Source: Chryseobacterium sp. CY350 (lineage in GTDB: Bacteria; Bacteroidota; Bacteroidia; Flavobacteriales; Weeksellaceae). From it: a stretch of DNA of 64,000 nucleotides. Location: assembly GCF_027945075.1 (NCBI RefSeq), contig NZ_CP116034.1, forward strand, positions 1,302,001-1,366,000. The letters are read 5' to 3'. The notes under the pieces are model-generated. The model did no database searches, had not been told where the DNA came from, and was given only the letters and a program-made list of their open reading frames with translations. Shown piece by piece: positions 41,159 to 50,332 of this stretch; within the stretch, counting starts at the first letter, position 1, and each line of letters begins with the position of its first letter. The position numbers were made by a program, and so were the translations under genes.

Positions 41159-42103
41159 CTACGAACTTACATTGTTTAAAAGCTCGATATCATCGGAACT
41201 TAGACTTAATTTTGGTGCTTCAAACAACGTTTTCAACTGAGACTCGCTCGTCGCACTCACAATTGGAGCTGTAACCAGCGGATTTGCCAACAGCCACGCC
41301 AAAGCCACAGAAGCCTGCGTCGTAGCGTGTTTTTTACTAATTTGGTCTAAAGCTTTTAAGACTTCAATTCCTTTTTCATTCAGATATTTTCTTACACCTT
41401 CTCCTCGTGTGCTTTTCGCGAGATCTTCCTCAGTTCTGTATTTTCCTGTCAGAAATCCTGCTGCCAAAGACCAATATGTGAAGACACTAAGATCATATTC
41501 TTTCACTAAATCAGCGTATTCTGTTTCAAATTTTTCTCTTTCCAATAAATTATAATGCGGCTGCAGAGCTACATATTTCGGAAGGTTATTTTTTTCAGCA
41601 ACTTCAAAAGACTCTTTTAATCTTTCGGGAGATACATTCGATGCAGCAATATAACGAACTTTCCCTGCTTTAATCACCTCATCGTAAGCCTCTAAAGTCT
41701 CTTTAACAGGAGTTTTCTTATCATCAAAATGAGTGTAATATAAATCTATATGATCGGTTTGAAGCCTTGCTAATGACTCATCCACAGATTTCAAAATGTG
41801 TTTTTTACTGATGTCAAAACCATGTTCCTTCGTCTCAGATCCTACTTTTGTGGCAATCACGAGATCATTTCTGTTTCCTCGCTGTTTCATCCATTTACCA
41901 ATGATTTCTTCAGATTGTCCGCCTTGGCCATTCACCCACCATGAGTACGTATCGGCAGTATCAACAAAGTTAAAACCGGCTCCCGAGAACTGATCCAAAA
42001 TATCAAAAGACTGCTTTTCATCAAGTGTCCATCCAAATACATTTCCTCCAAAATTGATAGGAGCTACTAACAAATCGGTATTTTTAATCTTTCTTAATTC
42101 CAT
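41159..42103 (-). CDS. Aldo/keto reductase
   Basis: The product is 314 residues, a TIM-barrel NADPH-dependent oxidoreductase. It shows NFVDTADTYSWW (catalytic Asp and Tyr), VIATKVGSE (Lys), IDLYYTHFDD (His), VRYIAASNVSPERL, and a C-terminal TAPIVSATSESQLKT cofactor segment. This is the AKR11/YajO-like group with broad carbonyl substrates. Monocistronic, convergent with the GH3 gene. Confidence 0.92.
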   Translation of the reverse strand: MELRKIKNTDLLVAPINFGGNVFGWTLDEKQSFDILDQFSGAGFNFVDTADTYSWWVNGQGGQSEEIIGKWMKQRGNRNDLVIATKVGSETKEHGFDISKKHILKSVDESLARLQTDHIDLYYTHFDDKKTPVKETLEAYDEVIKAGKVRYIAASNVSPERLKESFEVAEKNNLPKYVALQPHYNLLEREKFETEYADLVKEYDLSVFTYWSLAAGFLTGKYRTEEDLAKSTRGEGVRKYLNEKGIEVLKALDQISKKHATTQASVALAWLLANPLVTAPIVSATSESQLKTLFEAPKLSLSSDDIELLNNVSS

Positions 42104-42359
42104 AAATATTTTGTTTTGAGATTCTAATTTACGAAGTCTTTGTGCTAAAATATAGTTAAGAGATTATTAAATAACAGTTATGATGATAGAAACGATATAT
42201 TTAAATTGTTTGCTAACCAGATTTTATTTATTAAACTGTTTAAGAATCTGTTGGTACTAGTTTTGTAACTGTTGGAATAGAAAATCAGCGCATCGTATTT
42301 TTCATTTTTAAATTGAAAATTAAAAGCTGATCAACAATTTCTCCAATACACTTTATAAA

Positions 42360-43790
42360 ATGAAAATACTACTTACCGGAGCCACAGGATATATCGGAAA
42401 GAGACTTCTTATCCAGCTTCTGGGAAGTGGCCATGAAGTTATCTGTTCTGTTCGCGATAAAAAGCGATTTGATCGTTCGCTTTATCTAAATTACGAAAAC
42501 CAATTAAGTGTAATTGAGCACGATTACAACGATGCCTCAACGCTTTCGGCAATTGATAAAGATATTGAAATTGCATTTTACCTGATACATTCAATGTCGG
42601 CAAATGCAGATTTTAGCAAAGCCGAAAAAATATCTGCCAAAAATTTTGCAGAAACTGTAGAAAAAACTGATTGCAAACAGGTGATTTATCTTACCGGAAT
42701 CGTCAATGATTCTCAATTATCAAAACATCTGCAGTCGCGCAAAGATGTAGAAGATGAATTAAAATCAGAATCTTACGCATTGACGGTATTACGGGCCGGA
42801 ATTATCATCGGTTCGGGATCTGCGTCGTTTGAGATTATTCGCGATCTTGTAGAAAAACTTCCTGTCATGGTTGCTCCAAAATGGCTTAAAACTCTTTGTC
42901 AGCCGATAGCAATTAGAAATGTGATCGAGTTTTTGATCGGCGTTATGGGAAAAACCTTTACTTACAACAAACATTTTGATATAGCAGGCCCGGATGTTCT
43001 TTCATACAAACAAATGCTATTGATCTTTGCAAAAGAAAGAAAATTGAAGCGCACAATTATATCGGTACCCGTATTGAGTCCAAAAATATCCTCTTACTGG
43101 CTGTATTTTATTACTTCAACATCTTATGTTTTGGCGAAAAATCTTGTTGACAGTATGAAGGTAAATGTGGTGGCTGAAGAAAATGATCTTGCAGAAAAAC
43201 TAAACATTAAACTGCTCTCATACGATGAAAGTCTTAAGCTGAGTTTCGATAAAATAGAACAAAATGATGTACTCTCAACCTGGTACGATTCATTTGGTAA
43301 TTACCGATATTCTAAAAACGTGTGGAATTTTCTTGAAGTGCCGTCTATGGGAGTTTTTAAAGATAAAAAATGCAGAGAAATAAAAGACGAAGAGAAAACT
43401 CTCGATAAAATATTCGGGATTGGCGGAAAAAACGGGTGGTATCATGCCAATTATTTATGGAGTCTGAGAGGAAGTATTGATAAGCTTTTCGGAGGCGTAG
43501 GTCTCAAAAGAGGCAGAAAAAATTCGAAACAGATCAATGCGGGAGACAGCGTAGATTTCTGGAGAGTTCTTTATGCGAGCAGGGATGAAAAAAGACTTCT
43601 CCTTTTTGCTGAAATGAAACTTCCGGGCGAAGCCTGGCTTGATTTTAAAATCATTGACGGAAAGCTGATTCAGGAAGCTACATTCCGGCCGGTTGGTATT
43701 TTTGGCCGACTTTACTGGTATACCGTCTTGCCTTTTCATGGATATATTTTCAGCGGAATGATCAAAAAACTAACTGAAAATGATTTATAA
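42360..43790 (+). CDS. NAD(P)-binding epimerase-like protein with DUF2867 C-terminus
   Basis: The product is 476 residues. The N-terminal Rossmann fold has GATGYIGKRL (7-16) and AFYLIHSMSA, in the style of atypical SDRs such as NmrA/epimerase proteins. Residues about 320-475 match DUF2867 (FGIGGKNGWYHANYLWSLRG, KRGRKNSKQINAGDSVDFWRV, LLLFAEMKLPGEAWLDFKI, FRPVGIFGRLYWYTVLPFH). The N-terminal half resembles complex-I assembly-type NADH-binding proteins; the true substrate is unknown. A strong terminator follows at 43902. Confidence 0.85.
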   Translation: MKILLTGATGYIGKRLLIQLLGSGHEVICSVRDKKRFDRSLYLNYENQLSVIEHDYNDASTLSAIDKDIEIAFYLIHSMSANADFSKAEKISAKNFAETVEKTDCKQVIYLTGIVNDSQLSKHLQSRKDVEDELKSESYALTVLRAGIIIGSGSASFEIIRDLVEKLPVMVAPKWLKTLCQPIAIRNVIEFLIGVMGKTFTYNKHFDIAGPDVLSYKQMLLIFAKERKLKRTIISVPVLSPKISSYWLYFITSTSYVLAKNLVDSMKVNVVAEENDLAEKLNIKLLSYDESLKLSFDKIEQNDVLSTWYDSFGNYRYSKNVWNFLEVPSMGVFKDKKCREIKDEEKTLDKIFGIGGKNGWYHANYLWSLRGSIDKLFGGVGLKRGRKNSKQINAGDSVDFWRVLYASRDEKRLLLFAEMKLPGEAWLDFKIIDGKLIQEATFRPVGIFGRLYWYTVLPFHGYIFSGMIKKLTENDL

Positions 43791-43901
43791 ATGAATTTTG
43801 GTGAGAGATTTAATATTCCGATCTTTTTTAATTAAGTTAAATTTGGCATAAAAGTTGAAACTTTATTCATAACTATTAAAAAAATTCTGTTCTTGGAATT
43901 T

Positions 43902-43940
43902 AAAATATTCCTGGCTTCGGTCGGGAATATTTTTTTTGCA
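43902..43940 (+). terminator. Strong intrinsic terminator with a UUCG tetraloop
   Basis: AAAATATTCC and GGAATATTTT enclose a GGC-TTCG-GTC extension, giving a stable c(UUCG)g loop followed by eight T residues. It lies 110 nt after the DUF2867 gene. Confidence 0.75.
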
Positions 43941-44004
43941 AAAAATCATTTATCACAACAAAGACATGCTGGATTTAAGTTGATTACCTGAGTTTACTGC
44001 ATAA

Positions 44005-44100
44005 AAAATCCCCGAACTCCTCCGGGGATAAAAACTAATAACCATGAAAACTCAATTAAACATGAGTACTATATTGTATTGAAAAATTGTGCCAAAATAT
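44005..44100 (-). ncRNA. Candidate small RNA (minus strand)
   Basis: On the minus strand a TATATTTTG box (44092-44100) is followed about 65 nt later by a terminator-like hairpin (ATCCCCG / CGGGGAT, 44008-44029) and a run of six T. No open frame of note lies between. A transcript of about 80 nt is suggested by this layout only. Confidence 0.3.
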
Positions 44101-44282
44101 AGGGATTACAGGGTTTTAACACTATTTAATACTTTTAAAATCAACCTTAAAATAAATATCTCTGAGCTTTAAATACTTATGTTTTTTCTAGTTTTAAAAT
44201 CACAAAATAAATTGTAAAAGTTGTTAATATTTGATGACTTATCAGACCTATTTTTCAACTGTTTATGTCAGAATCTTCTTGA

Positions 44283-44515
44283 CTTAGGTTGACAACTCCA
44301 GAATCCATCTTCTGTTACATAATAGATTTCAGTATCAAAATTATAAACTTTTTCGTGATGAGGCAAGGTTTCAATGCTGATAATTATTGTATAATCTCTA
44401 ACATTTAAATGTAAAATACTAATATCTCCGATGGTTTCAGAAATAAACCTCAATATCAAAATTATCAACTTTTCGTAATGAGGCAAGATTTTAATACTGG
44501 TAATTGTAATTGAAA
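44283..44515 (-). pseudogene. Two decayed Hint-domain fragments
   Basis: Read on the minus strand, one fragment (about 44283-44435) encodes GDISILHLNVRDYTIIISIE, then TLPHHEKVYNF and YYVTEDG. This aligns with GDLLHLKGGDYTTIISIETL and the following residues of the Hint domain in the toxin at 45440. A second fragment (about 44445-44515) repeats ILPHYEK with a 1-base deletion. Neither has a start, a catalytic Cys or the terminal HN. They are leftovers of earlier toxin 3' ends downstream of the present one. The rest of the 43791-44606 gap has only the terminator and the small RNA candidate. Confidence 0.8.
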
Positions 44516-44606
44516 ATCAATATTTTGTCTAAAACAATATATCCTCATATAAATAACAATACTTCAAAAATATAAGTATTAATATTGTCTTTATTTACGT
44601 GAGAAA

Positions 44607-44957
44607 TTACTCTTTGTCAAGAACATCTTCTAATGATTCTACTTTAATATTTATTAGTTTCATATTTGGTAAAACTTCAATCAAATGTTTTTCATAAATA
44701 CTTTTAATGATATCTATAGACTCATTAACATCTGCAAACATTTGATTATTAATCATATTTGAATTTATGATTTCTACAAGTATCTTATTATTTTTTTCTT
44801 TGTAAAACTGAACAGTCTTTTCATTAATAATTATACCTAGTGAATTATTTGAATGTTTCATAACATCTAAAAACATCTGACGACATTGTTCAAAATCCGG
44901 TTTTAGATTCTTCAATGTCAAACTATTAAAATTATCATTAAAAAATAAAGAAATCAT
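44607..44957 (-). CDS. Unknown 116-aa protein at the end of T6SS module 1, possible immunity protein
   Basis: The product is 116 residues, cytoplasmic. It is predicted alpha/beta, with an acidic N-terminus (LKPDFEQCRQMFLDVMKH) and a strand SLGIIINEKTVQFYKEKNNKILVEI. I do not recognise a family. Its ATG overlaps the stop of the ankyrin gene (ATGA at 44954-44957), so it is translationally coupled in the toxin operon. Genes at this position usually encode immunity or orphan-immunity proteins. That assignment is by position only. Confidence 0.6.
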   Translation of the reverse strand: MISLFFNDNFNSLTLKNLKPDFEQCRQMFLDVMKHSNNSLGIIINEKTVQFYKEKNNKILVEIINSNMINNQMFADVNESIDIIKSIYEKHLIEVLPNMKLINIKVESLEDVLDKE

Positions 44958-45433
44958 GATGCAGAATATTCGGTAATTAAACTGATTAACTCAGGAAATT
45001 TCATAATATAAGCCAAATCGTAAGGTGTTTTTCCAGCGATATTTACCGATTTTAAATCTGCATTATTTTCTAAAAGAAGCTTTACAAATCCATAATCTCC
45101 TCTCGCGTTAAAAATAGCTGTCCATAAAGGAGAATTACCATATTTATCTTTAATTTCAATATCTGCATCTTTTTGAAGAAGTACTCTCGCTAAAGTTAAA
45201 TCATTTTTATATACAGCAATATAATGAAAAGCAACCATTCCTTGATTATCTTGGTTGTTGATATCAACACCTTTTTCGATTAAATAATGTGCAATCTCAT
45301 CTTGTTTATTTTTAAGTGCTTCTTGTAAAAGAGACATATTATTAACGTTCAAAACATTGATGTTGGTCTCATTAATTTTTTCTTTTACAGCTTTAAAATC
45401 ACCGTCTGTTATGATATTAAAAAAGTTTTCCAT
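44954..45433 (-). CDS. Ankyrin-repeat protein, probable immunity partner of the GH-E toxin
   Basis: The product is 159 residues with four ankyrin repeats (NNMSLLQEALKNKQDEIAHYLIEKGVDIN, NQGMVAFHYIAVYKNDLTLARVLLQKDADIE, KYGNSPLWTAIFNARGDYGFVKLLLENNADLK in segments, then GKTPYDLAYIMKFPELISLI). It lacks a signal peptide, so it acts in the cytoplasm. It starts 6 nt after the toxin gene stop. Ankyrin proteins are a known immunity class of polymorphic toxins, so inhibition of the neighbouring nuclease is the natural inference. Confidence 0.78.
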   Translation of the reverse strand: MENFFNIITDGDFKAVKEKINETNINVLNVNNMSLLQEALKNKQDEIAHYLIEKGVDINNQDNQGMVAFHYIAVYKNDLTLARVLLQKDADIEIKDKYGNSPLWTAIFNARGDYGFVKLLLENNADLKSVNIAGKTPYDLAYIMKFPELISLITEYSAS

Positions 45434-45439
45434 TAAGTT

Positions 45440-47110
45440 TTAATTTGTATATTTATTACTTCGATTACTTGAGGGGCTCTCCGGCCAATAATTACTTGAA
45501 TCTCTATATTCTTTTAAAAATTGTTCATATGTAATATCTCCTCTTTCATATCTATCACATAAATCTTTATATGAATGTCCTGGCTTGTGCCCCATATCCC
45601 ATTGACCTATTCTTGGCTGTGTTTTATCCCAAATCAAAATCTCTCCTGTATTTGGATCAATTACATTTCCATCAGCATCTCTAATAGCATTATTCCAAAC
45701 ATCATCAACTTGCGTTCCTCCATAACTCGGTCGATTATCTCTTAAATTTGAACGAGAAGTATTTGGATCATTTGCAAAACTTCCATCATCATTTCTCAAC
45801 CTACCGCTGCTGTCTCTAAAAGTTCCAGGAGGATCACCTCCTAAATCATCTGCCGCACTACCATACCCATTATGCACCAAGATCCCATCCTCAGTCACAT
45901 AATAATTCTCGTTATCCTCAATATCAAAATTATAAACTTTTTCGTAATGAGGCAAGGTTTCAATGCTGATAATTGTAGTGTAATCTCCACCTTTTAGATG
46001 TAATAAATCTCCTGCTCTTAGGCTTCCAGCTTCAATCCATTCATCATTACAGTAAAATCTGTGCTCTGGAGTGACACGAACAAATTCTCCGGTTGGTAAC
46101 TCTAATGAAAGCATTTGCTGGGTAAATCTTTCGTGTTTTACCAGAATAGGTTTGTATTCCTGCTTCTTAGTTTCTTCATTGTAGGTGAGTACAAAATCTC
46201 CTTCGTACAGATCTTCAATATTGGCTAATCCGTTTTGGGTATGAACTTTCGTGCCGGCAGGGAAACAAACCAAGGTTGCACCTTTAGCTGCAAAAATACC
46301 TAATATAAGACTTACACCACTTTCCTGTAATTTTTCAACAGCACTTTTATCGCTGCTCCAAATGTTGTACTGCTCATAGTATGCTCCGCCAATTCCCAGT
46401 CCACGCATGGTTTTACAGAAGAGTGAAGCGTTTTTAAAACCTTTAAAAGTAAACTGTTCAATTAATTCTTTTCGTGCCGTATTTACAAACTGTTTACCAA
46501 ATTCACGCCCGAATGTAACAGCAGTTTGTCGCGCTCCTGTAACCCCTGCTGCTGTAGTCGCACCTGCTGCACCGCCTACCATTCCTACCGCGCCACGACC
46601 AGCAAGAAATCCAAAGGCAAAATTGGCTACGTGACCCAGATTGGTGAGTGCAGCACTTCCCCAAGCTTCCCAAGCTGTTTCTTTCGGAGTGATTGTTCCG
46701 CCTTCAGCGTTGCAAATCATAACTGAAGATAAGGTAAGCGCATTATTGCCTTCTATCTCAAATTTTTCTGCTGTATTTTCCCATTTTCTACTTGGTGCTG
46801 CTGCTTTACATTTTAGTGCTCCTATAGCCACCGCTGCTAAAATAGCTGCTGCAATAATGGCCGCAACCAGCCATCCCGGACCGGGAATCATTGCGCAAAT
46901 TCCTACAGCAATTCCGGCAACGGCTCCGGCAATAAACGCGGTTTTGCCAAGACAAATGAAATTATTTCCTTTCAAGGTATCAAGCTCTGTTGCCGCTTTA
47001 TCCCCACTGAAGGTTACAAAATCCTGGCTTGTGACTTTCATCTTCTTGGGAGACATCCCTTTGTCACAGACAACGTAATGCTTTTCGGTAAGATATTGTT
47101 CGTCTGCCAT
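45440..47110 (-). CDS. T6SS polymorphic toxin: PAAR-like N-terminus, Hint domain, GH-E nuclease
   Basis: The product is 556 residues. The N-terminus (1-145) is PAAR-like (DUF4280-type): VVCDKGMSPKKMKVTSQ, and ICLGKTA with a later MICNAEGG; an alanine/glycine-rich hydrophobic stretch (56-98) is inserted. A linker leads to a Hint (hedgehog/intein) domain at 281-414, with the nucleophile Cys282 in CFPAGTKV, TPEH at 347-350 and the terminal HN at 413-414, which should allow self-release of the C-terminus. The last 140 residues end in WDMGHKPG (G507, H508) and YWPESPSSNRS (E544), the GH-E HNH/EndoVII-like nuclease signature. It follows vgrG and the 268-aa gene, and precedes the ankyrin gene by 6 nt. 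Confidence 0.85.
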   Translation of the reverse strand: MADEQYLTEKHYVVCDKGMSPKKMKVTSQDFVTFSGDKAATELDTLKGNNFICLGKTAFIAGAVAGIAVGICAMIPGPGWLVAAIIAAAILAAVAIGALKCKAAAPSRKWENTAEKFEIEGNNALTLSSVMICNAEGGTITPKETAWEAWGSAALTNLGHVANFAFGFLAGRGAVGMVGGAAGATTAAGVTGARQTAVTFGREFGKQFVNTARKELIEQFTFKGFKNASLFCKTMRGLGIGGAYYEQYNIWSSDKSAVEKLQESGVSLILGIFAAKGATLVCFPAGTKVHTQNGLANIEDLYEGDFVLTYNEETKKQEYKPILVKHERFTQQMLSLELPTGEFVRVTPEHRFYCNDEWIEAGSLRAGDLLHLKGGDYTTIISIETLPHYEKVYNFDIEDNENYYVTEDGILVHNGYGSAADDLGGDPPGTFRDSSGRLRNDDGSFANDPNTSRSNLRDNRPSYGGTQVDDVWNNAIRDADGNVIDPNTGEILIWDKTQPRIGQWDMGHKPGHSYKDLCDRYERGDITYEQFLKEYRDSSNYWPESPSSNRSNKYTN

Positions 47111-47114
47111 ACCA

Positions 47115-47921
47115 TTAGAATTCTAAATGAGTATCCATATAACAATGATAATAGAAAAACTCGCCAAGCTGCTCTGTGATTGTGAAATCAGACTTCAGCA
47201 AGATTCTGTCATCATATAAGTACTTTCCTTTTACTTTGTAATCGGGATGCATGTAGTTGTCTTTTGCAAAATCCCGTAACCTTCGGATCATTTTTTCATC
47301 TCTGATCATCATTCCTTCAACATTCCATTCGCTTAACTGCTGTTCATTCAGTTTTTCATTAACCGAAATATTTACAGGAATAACAACGCCGGCCCCAAAC
47401 CTGTCCATATCTTCTCTTTTCTGGTAGCTTTTACTTCCTTCAGCAAGCGGTTCTTTCCCGAAAATATAAAAGAACTGATACAAAAAATGGATATATCTTA
47501 TGCTTTTGATTTCCATCTCTTCATTGGTGAGTTCATATTCTTTTGCTCTGATAATTTCGTACGCTTCAATAGGATGAGCATTGGTGAGCCAGTCTTTCAC
47601 CTCTTTCCATTTATCACGAATCATTTCACCGTTATAGATCTTTGCAATTTCACCCTTTTTATTGACACCAACCTCAAGCGTACTGTAAATGCTGCAGACC
47701 TTATTGGTCATTTCAGTGATCTGCACGATTAACGGATCTTCGTACATTTCAAGATTATATTCGTTTTCAGTAATTTCAAAAATGTGATAATCTTCATCGG
47801 GATCTTTTCCTTTGTAAGTGACTGAAGTTTTAATATTAATTTTATAGTTACTGTCTAAACTGTGAACTTTAGTTTTACCAATAATATCTGTGTTATATAA
47901 ATATTCTTTTCCTACTTCCAT
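47115..47921 (-). CDS. Unknown 268-aa protein between vgrG and the toxin gene, possible effector adaptor
   Basis: The product is 268 residues, cytoplasmic, with mixed alpha/beta content and many charged residues. Sequence landmarks are GKEYLYNTDIIGKT at the start and GKYLYDDRILLKSDFTITEQ near the end. I recognise no family. The gene fits exactly between vgrG (4-nt gap) and the toxin gene (4-nt gap). In T6SS loci this slot often holds a chaperone or adaptor that loads the effector onto VgrG. The role is inferred from position. Confidence 0.65.
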   Translation of the reverse strand: MEVGKEYLYNTDIIGKTKVHSLDSNYKINIKTSVTYKGKDPDEDYHIFEITENEYNLEMYEDPLIVQITEMTNKVCSIYSTLEVGVNKKGEIAKIYNGEMIRDKWKEVKDWLTNAHPIEAYEIIRAKEYELTNEEMEIKSIRYIHFLYQFFYIFGKEPLAEGSKSYQKREDMDRFGAGVVIPVNISVNEKLNEQQLSEWNVEGMMIRDEKMIRRLRDFAKDNYMHPDYKVKGKYLYDDRILLKSDFTITEQLGEFFYYHCYMDTHLEF

Positions 47922-47925
47922 CAGA

Positions 47926-50136
47926 TTACTTATTTATATTGACTTTGTCACCACTAATCTGCACTTCAGTACTTCCGGTAACTTTTACATTTTTCCCTCC
48001 AACAGTTGTTTCATTGGTTGCAGATAAATTAATGGACTGTGTGGCATCGACTTTAATTTCTTTCCCATTGATCGTTATCATACCTGTTTTATCAATAACG
48101 ATGGTACTTGCACCTACAACAATTTTGAACTCAGTAGTTGCAGTGAAAGATACATTTCCGGATTTATCCATTTGAAAAACTGAATTCCCTCCAACGTCTA
48201 TCATGTTGGTATTTCCTGCCTTAATGGTATTGTTGTTGGTAACGTTAACAGCATTATTGTTTCCAACCGTTACTGTTTTATCATTATTGGTATTGGTTGT
48301 AGCGTTTCCGGCACCGTCAAATTTCATATTGGCACCGCCCTGATCAGTTAGAAATACCGAGCCTGCACCATCATCGAGTTCAAGTTTATTTCCACTTCGG
48401 CTGCTTAAACTTTTAATATTATTCCCTGTACCACCGCCACCTCCAACTCCGCCATGGAACATCCCGCCCATCACGAATGGTCTGTCGGGATGTTGATGTG
48501 CAAAATTGACAACCACCTGATCGCCAACTTCGGGAATTGCCATAAAGCCTCGGTTTTTGCTTACCTTATCGCTTCCTCCTGCATCCGGAGTCATCACTCT
48601 GATAAATTCTGAAGTATCTGAACCGCTTTGCCAGTCAAACTGAACCTGCACACGACCCTGGTTTTGAGGATCTGTGTTGGATATTACTTTAGCAAATTGT
48701 GCATCAGCTTTTGGCACTTCAAATTCCGGCCGCGGAATATAGCCGCAATCTGCTGCAATTGCCTCAAAGTTTCCTGTGTAATAACCTCTGGCATCCACAA
48801 CATGACTTACTTCTGTTATCATAAGCTTTGTAAAATACGAGGTCTGACTGCTCTCAGTCTGCCTCATTTCTATATCTGCAGCACAACCAGGATACAGAAA
48901 CGGAACCGTAGTTGTGCCTGAAGTAACAAAAACCTGAGAAGCATTGCTTCCCGCCGTTCCTTTTTGAGATGCATCAACGTCCATAAAAGATGATGCTTTT
49001 ATGGGAGCCACTCTCAGTGATGGTGTAGTAAAAGTTTTTTCTGAAATTTCGTATGCTCTTTTGGCAATATCAGAAGTATGCGCGATTTTTGAACTTCCTG
49101 TGGTCAGTTTTTCATTTTTACTGCTGTTGTAGCCGTAGAATGTCGGATTGACGTGTTGTGCTTTCATTTTGATTTTTACATCACTTACACTGCTTCCGTA
49201 TGTCAGTTTTACCGGTTGTTCAGATGGAGGCAGTTTCCCAAAATGAAGAACTTCGCCGTCATAAAAAAACTGCTCACCATATGCTTCAGCTATTCTTGCC
49301 AAATAATTGTAATGAGTCTCTTCATACTGCGAACTGTAAGATACATTACCGTGTTTTGCATCAACTCTGAAATCAAATTTATTTCCGCCCAAACCTTCCT
49401 TTATCACCCGATCGGCAATACTGTTTAAGCTGATTTCCTGTGATCCGCCGAAACTTTGAATGTGCGGAGCTGCATCTAAAAGTACAGTCGGACTAAAACC
49501 TGTAAGAACAATATTTCCCAGATTCCCTTTTTCCTGGCTAAAACCGACTTCTGTAATTACACCTACAAAATTTCTTTCGGGGCCATCTGCGACATCTTTA
49601 TATTTAAAAATAACAGTCAGCCTTTTCCCTAAAAAATTCTGTGCTTCCTCCAGATTATGATTTTCTGCACTGCCGAGGCTGTCGTGAGCAAGCATCAAAC
49701 TGAATTGATGATGTCGTACTGCACTTTGTTTCAGCTCAAAATGTTTGAAATGCTTGATCAGCTTTCCTTCTATCACAACGTCTAGCCTTACAACTCTGTT
49801 GATTCCCAAAATTTGACTAGAGGGAATTGCATTGGCATTGTGAATCTTCGATGTGGGTTGTTGTGACCAGACTTTGCCTTCAGAAGTCATAGCATTATTG
49901 GTGTGAATATCCTGATTCATGAACATCGCAGAAGCACCTTGTGCCGAGCCCGCGACTGAATTTATCTGAGAAGCCTTATCAGAAACTTTTTTGATATTGC
50001 TGTTGGCATTTTGCAGCTTTTTTTCTGCTTTGCTTTTTGCACTGTTCAAAGCTGAGTCCTCAAGATCCTGAAAATCATCTGCAGCTTTTATATTCTTCGG
50101 AGATTCCGGTTTTGATGGTTTATTATCCTGAAACAT
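47926..50136 (-). CDS. vgrG: T6SS spike protein VgrG (module 1)
   Basis: The product is 736 residues. The gp27-like base (residues about 110-450; LDVVIEGKLIKHFKHFELKQSA, EETHYNYLARIAEAYGEQFFYDGEVLHFGKLPP in segments) leads to a gp5-like OB domain (AKVISNTDPQNQGRVQVQFDWQ, RVMTPDAGGSDKVSKNRGFM, VGDQVVVNFAHQHPDRPFVMGGMFHGG). An Asn/Thr/Val-rich beta-helix (about 630-736) follows. Compared with module 2 VgrG it has about 80 extra N-terminal residues, helical and lysine-rich. The C-terminal helix differs too, as expected if each spike carries its own effector. Confidence 0.92.
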   Translation of the reverse strand: MFQDNKPSKPESPKNIKAADDFQDLEDSALNSAKSKAEKKLQNANSNIKKVSDKASQINSVAGSAQGASAMFMNQDIHTNNAMTSEGKVWSQQPTSKIHNANAIPSSQILGINRVVRLDVVIEGKLIKHFKHFELKQSAVRHHQFSLMLAHDSLGSAENHNLEEAQNFLGKRLTVIFKYKDVADGPERNFVGVITEVGFSQEKGNLGNIVLTGFSPTVLLDAAPHIQSFGGSQEISLNSIADRVIKEGLGGNKFDFRVDAKHGNVSYSSQYEETHYNYLARIAEAYGEQFFYDGEVLHFGKLPPSEQPVKLTYGSSVSDVKIKMKAQHVNPTFYGYNSSKNEKLTTGSSKIAHTSDIAKRAYEISEKTFTTPSLRVAPIKASSFMDVDASQKGTAGSNASQVFVTSGTTTVPFLYPGCAADIEMRQTESSQTSYFTKLMITEVSHVVDARGYYTGNFEAIAADCGYIPRPEFEVPKADAQFAKVISNTDPQNQGRVQVQFDWQSGSDTSEFIRVMTPDAGGSDKVSKNRGFMAIPEVGDQVVVNFAHQHPDRPFVMGGMFHGGVGGGGGTGNNIKSLSSRSGNKLELDDGAGSVFLTDQGGANMKFDGAGNATTNTNNDKTVTVGNNNAVNVTNNNTIKAGNTNMIDVGGNSVFQMDKSGNVSFTATTEFKIVVGASTIVIDKTGMITINGKEIKVDATQSINLSATNETTVGGKNVKVTGSTEVQISGDKVNINK

Positions 50137-50269
50137 GGTGTATTATTTTTGATTATACATCTGTGTTTACTCTCACAAGAGATATCGATCTACAGTACAA
50201 AACATCTGCACGTAACATCCTGATAAGTTTTAAACAAATACATTTTAAAACATTATCATACTCAAAGAC

Positions 50270-50302
50270 AGAATAGCTTACTTGTTCTAAGTATGCTATT
50301 CT
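50270..50302 (-). terminator. Terminator after tssD copy 1
   Basis: AGAATAGCTTACTT and AAGTATGCTATTCT pair with one mismatch around a 5-base loop, 31 nt past the stop. It separates tssD from vgrG, so vgrG would need its own promoter or read-through. Confidence 0.7.
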
Positions 50303-50332
50303 GTAAAAACTCGATTATAAAATTAATCAGAT

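Noticed and set aside
44268..44486. 72-codon gene downstream of the T6SS operon
   Set aside because: It is a frame through two Hint-domain fragments, lacking catalytic residues.
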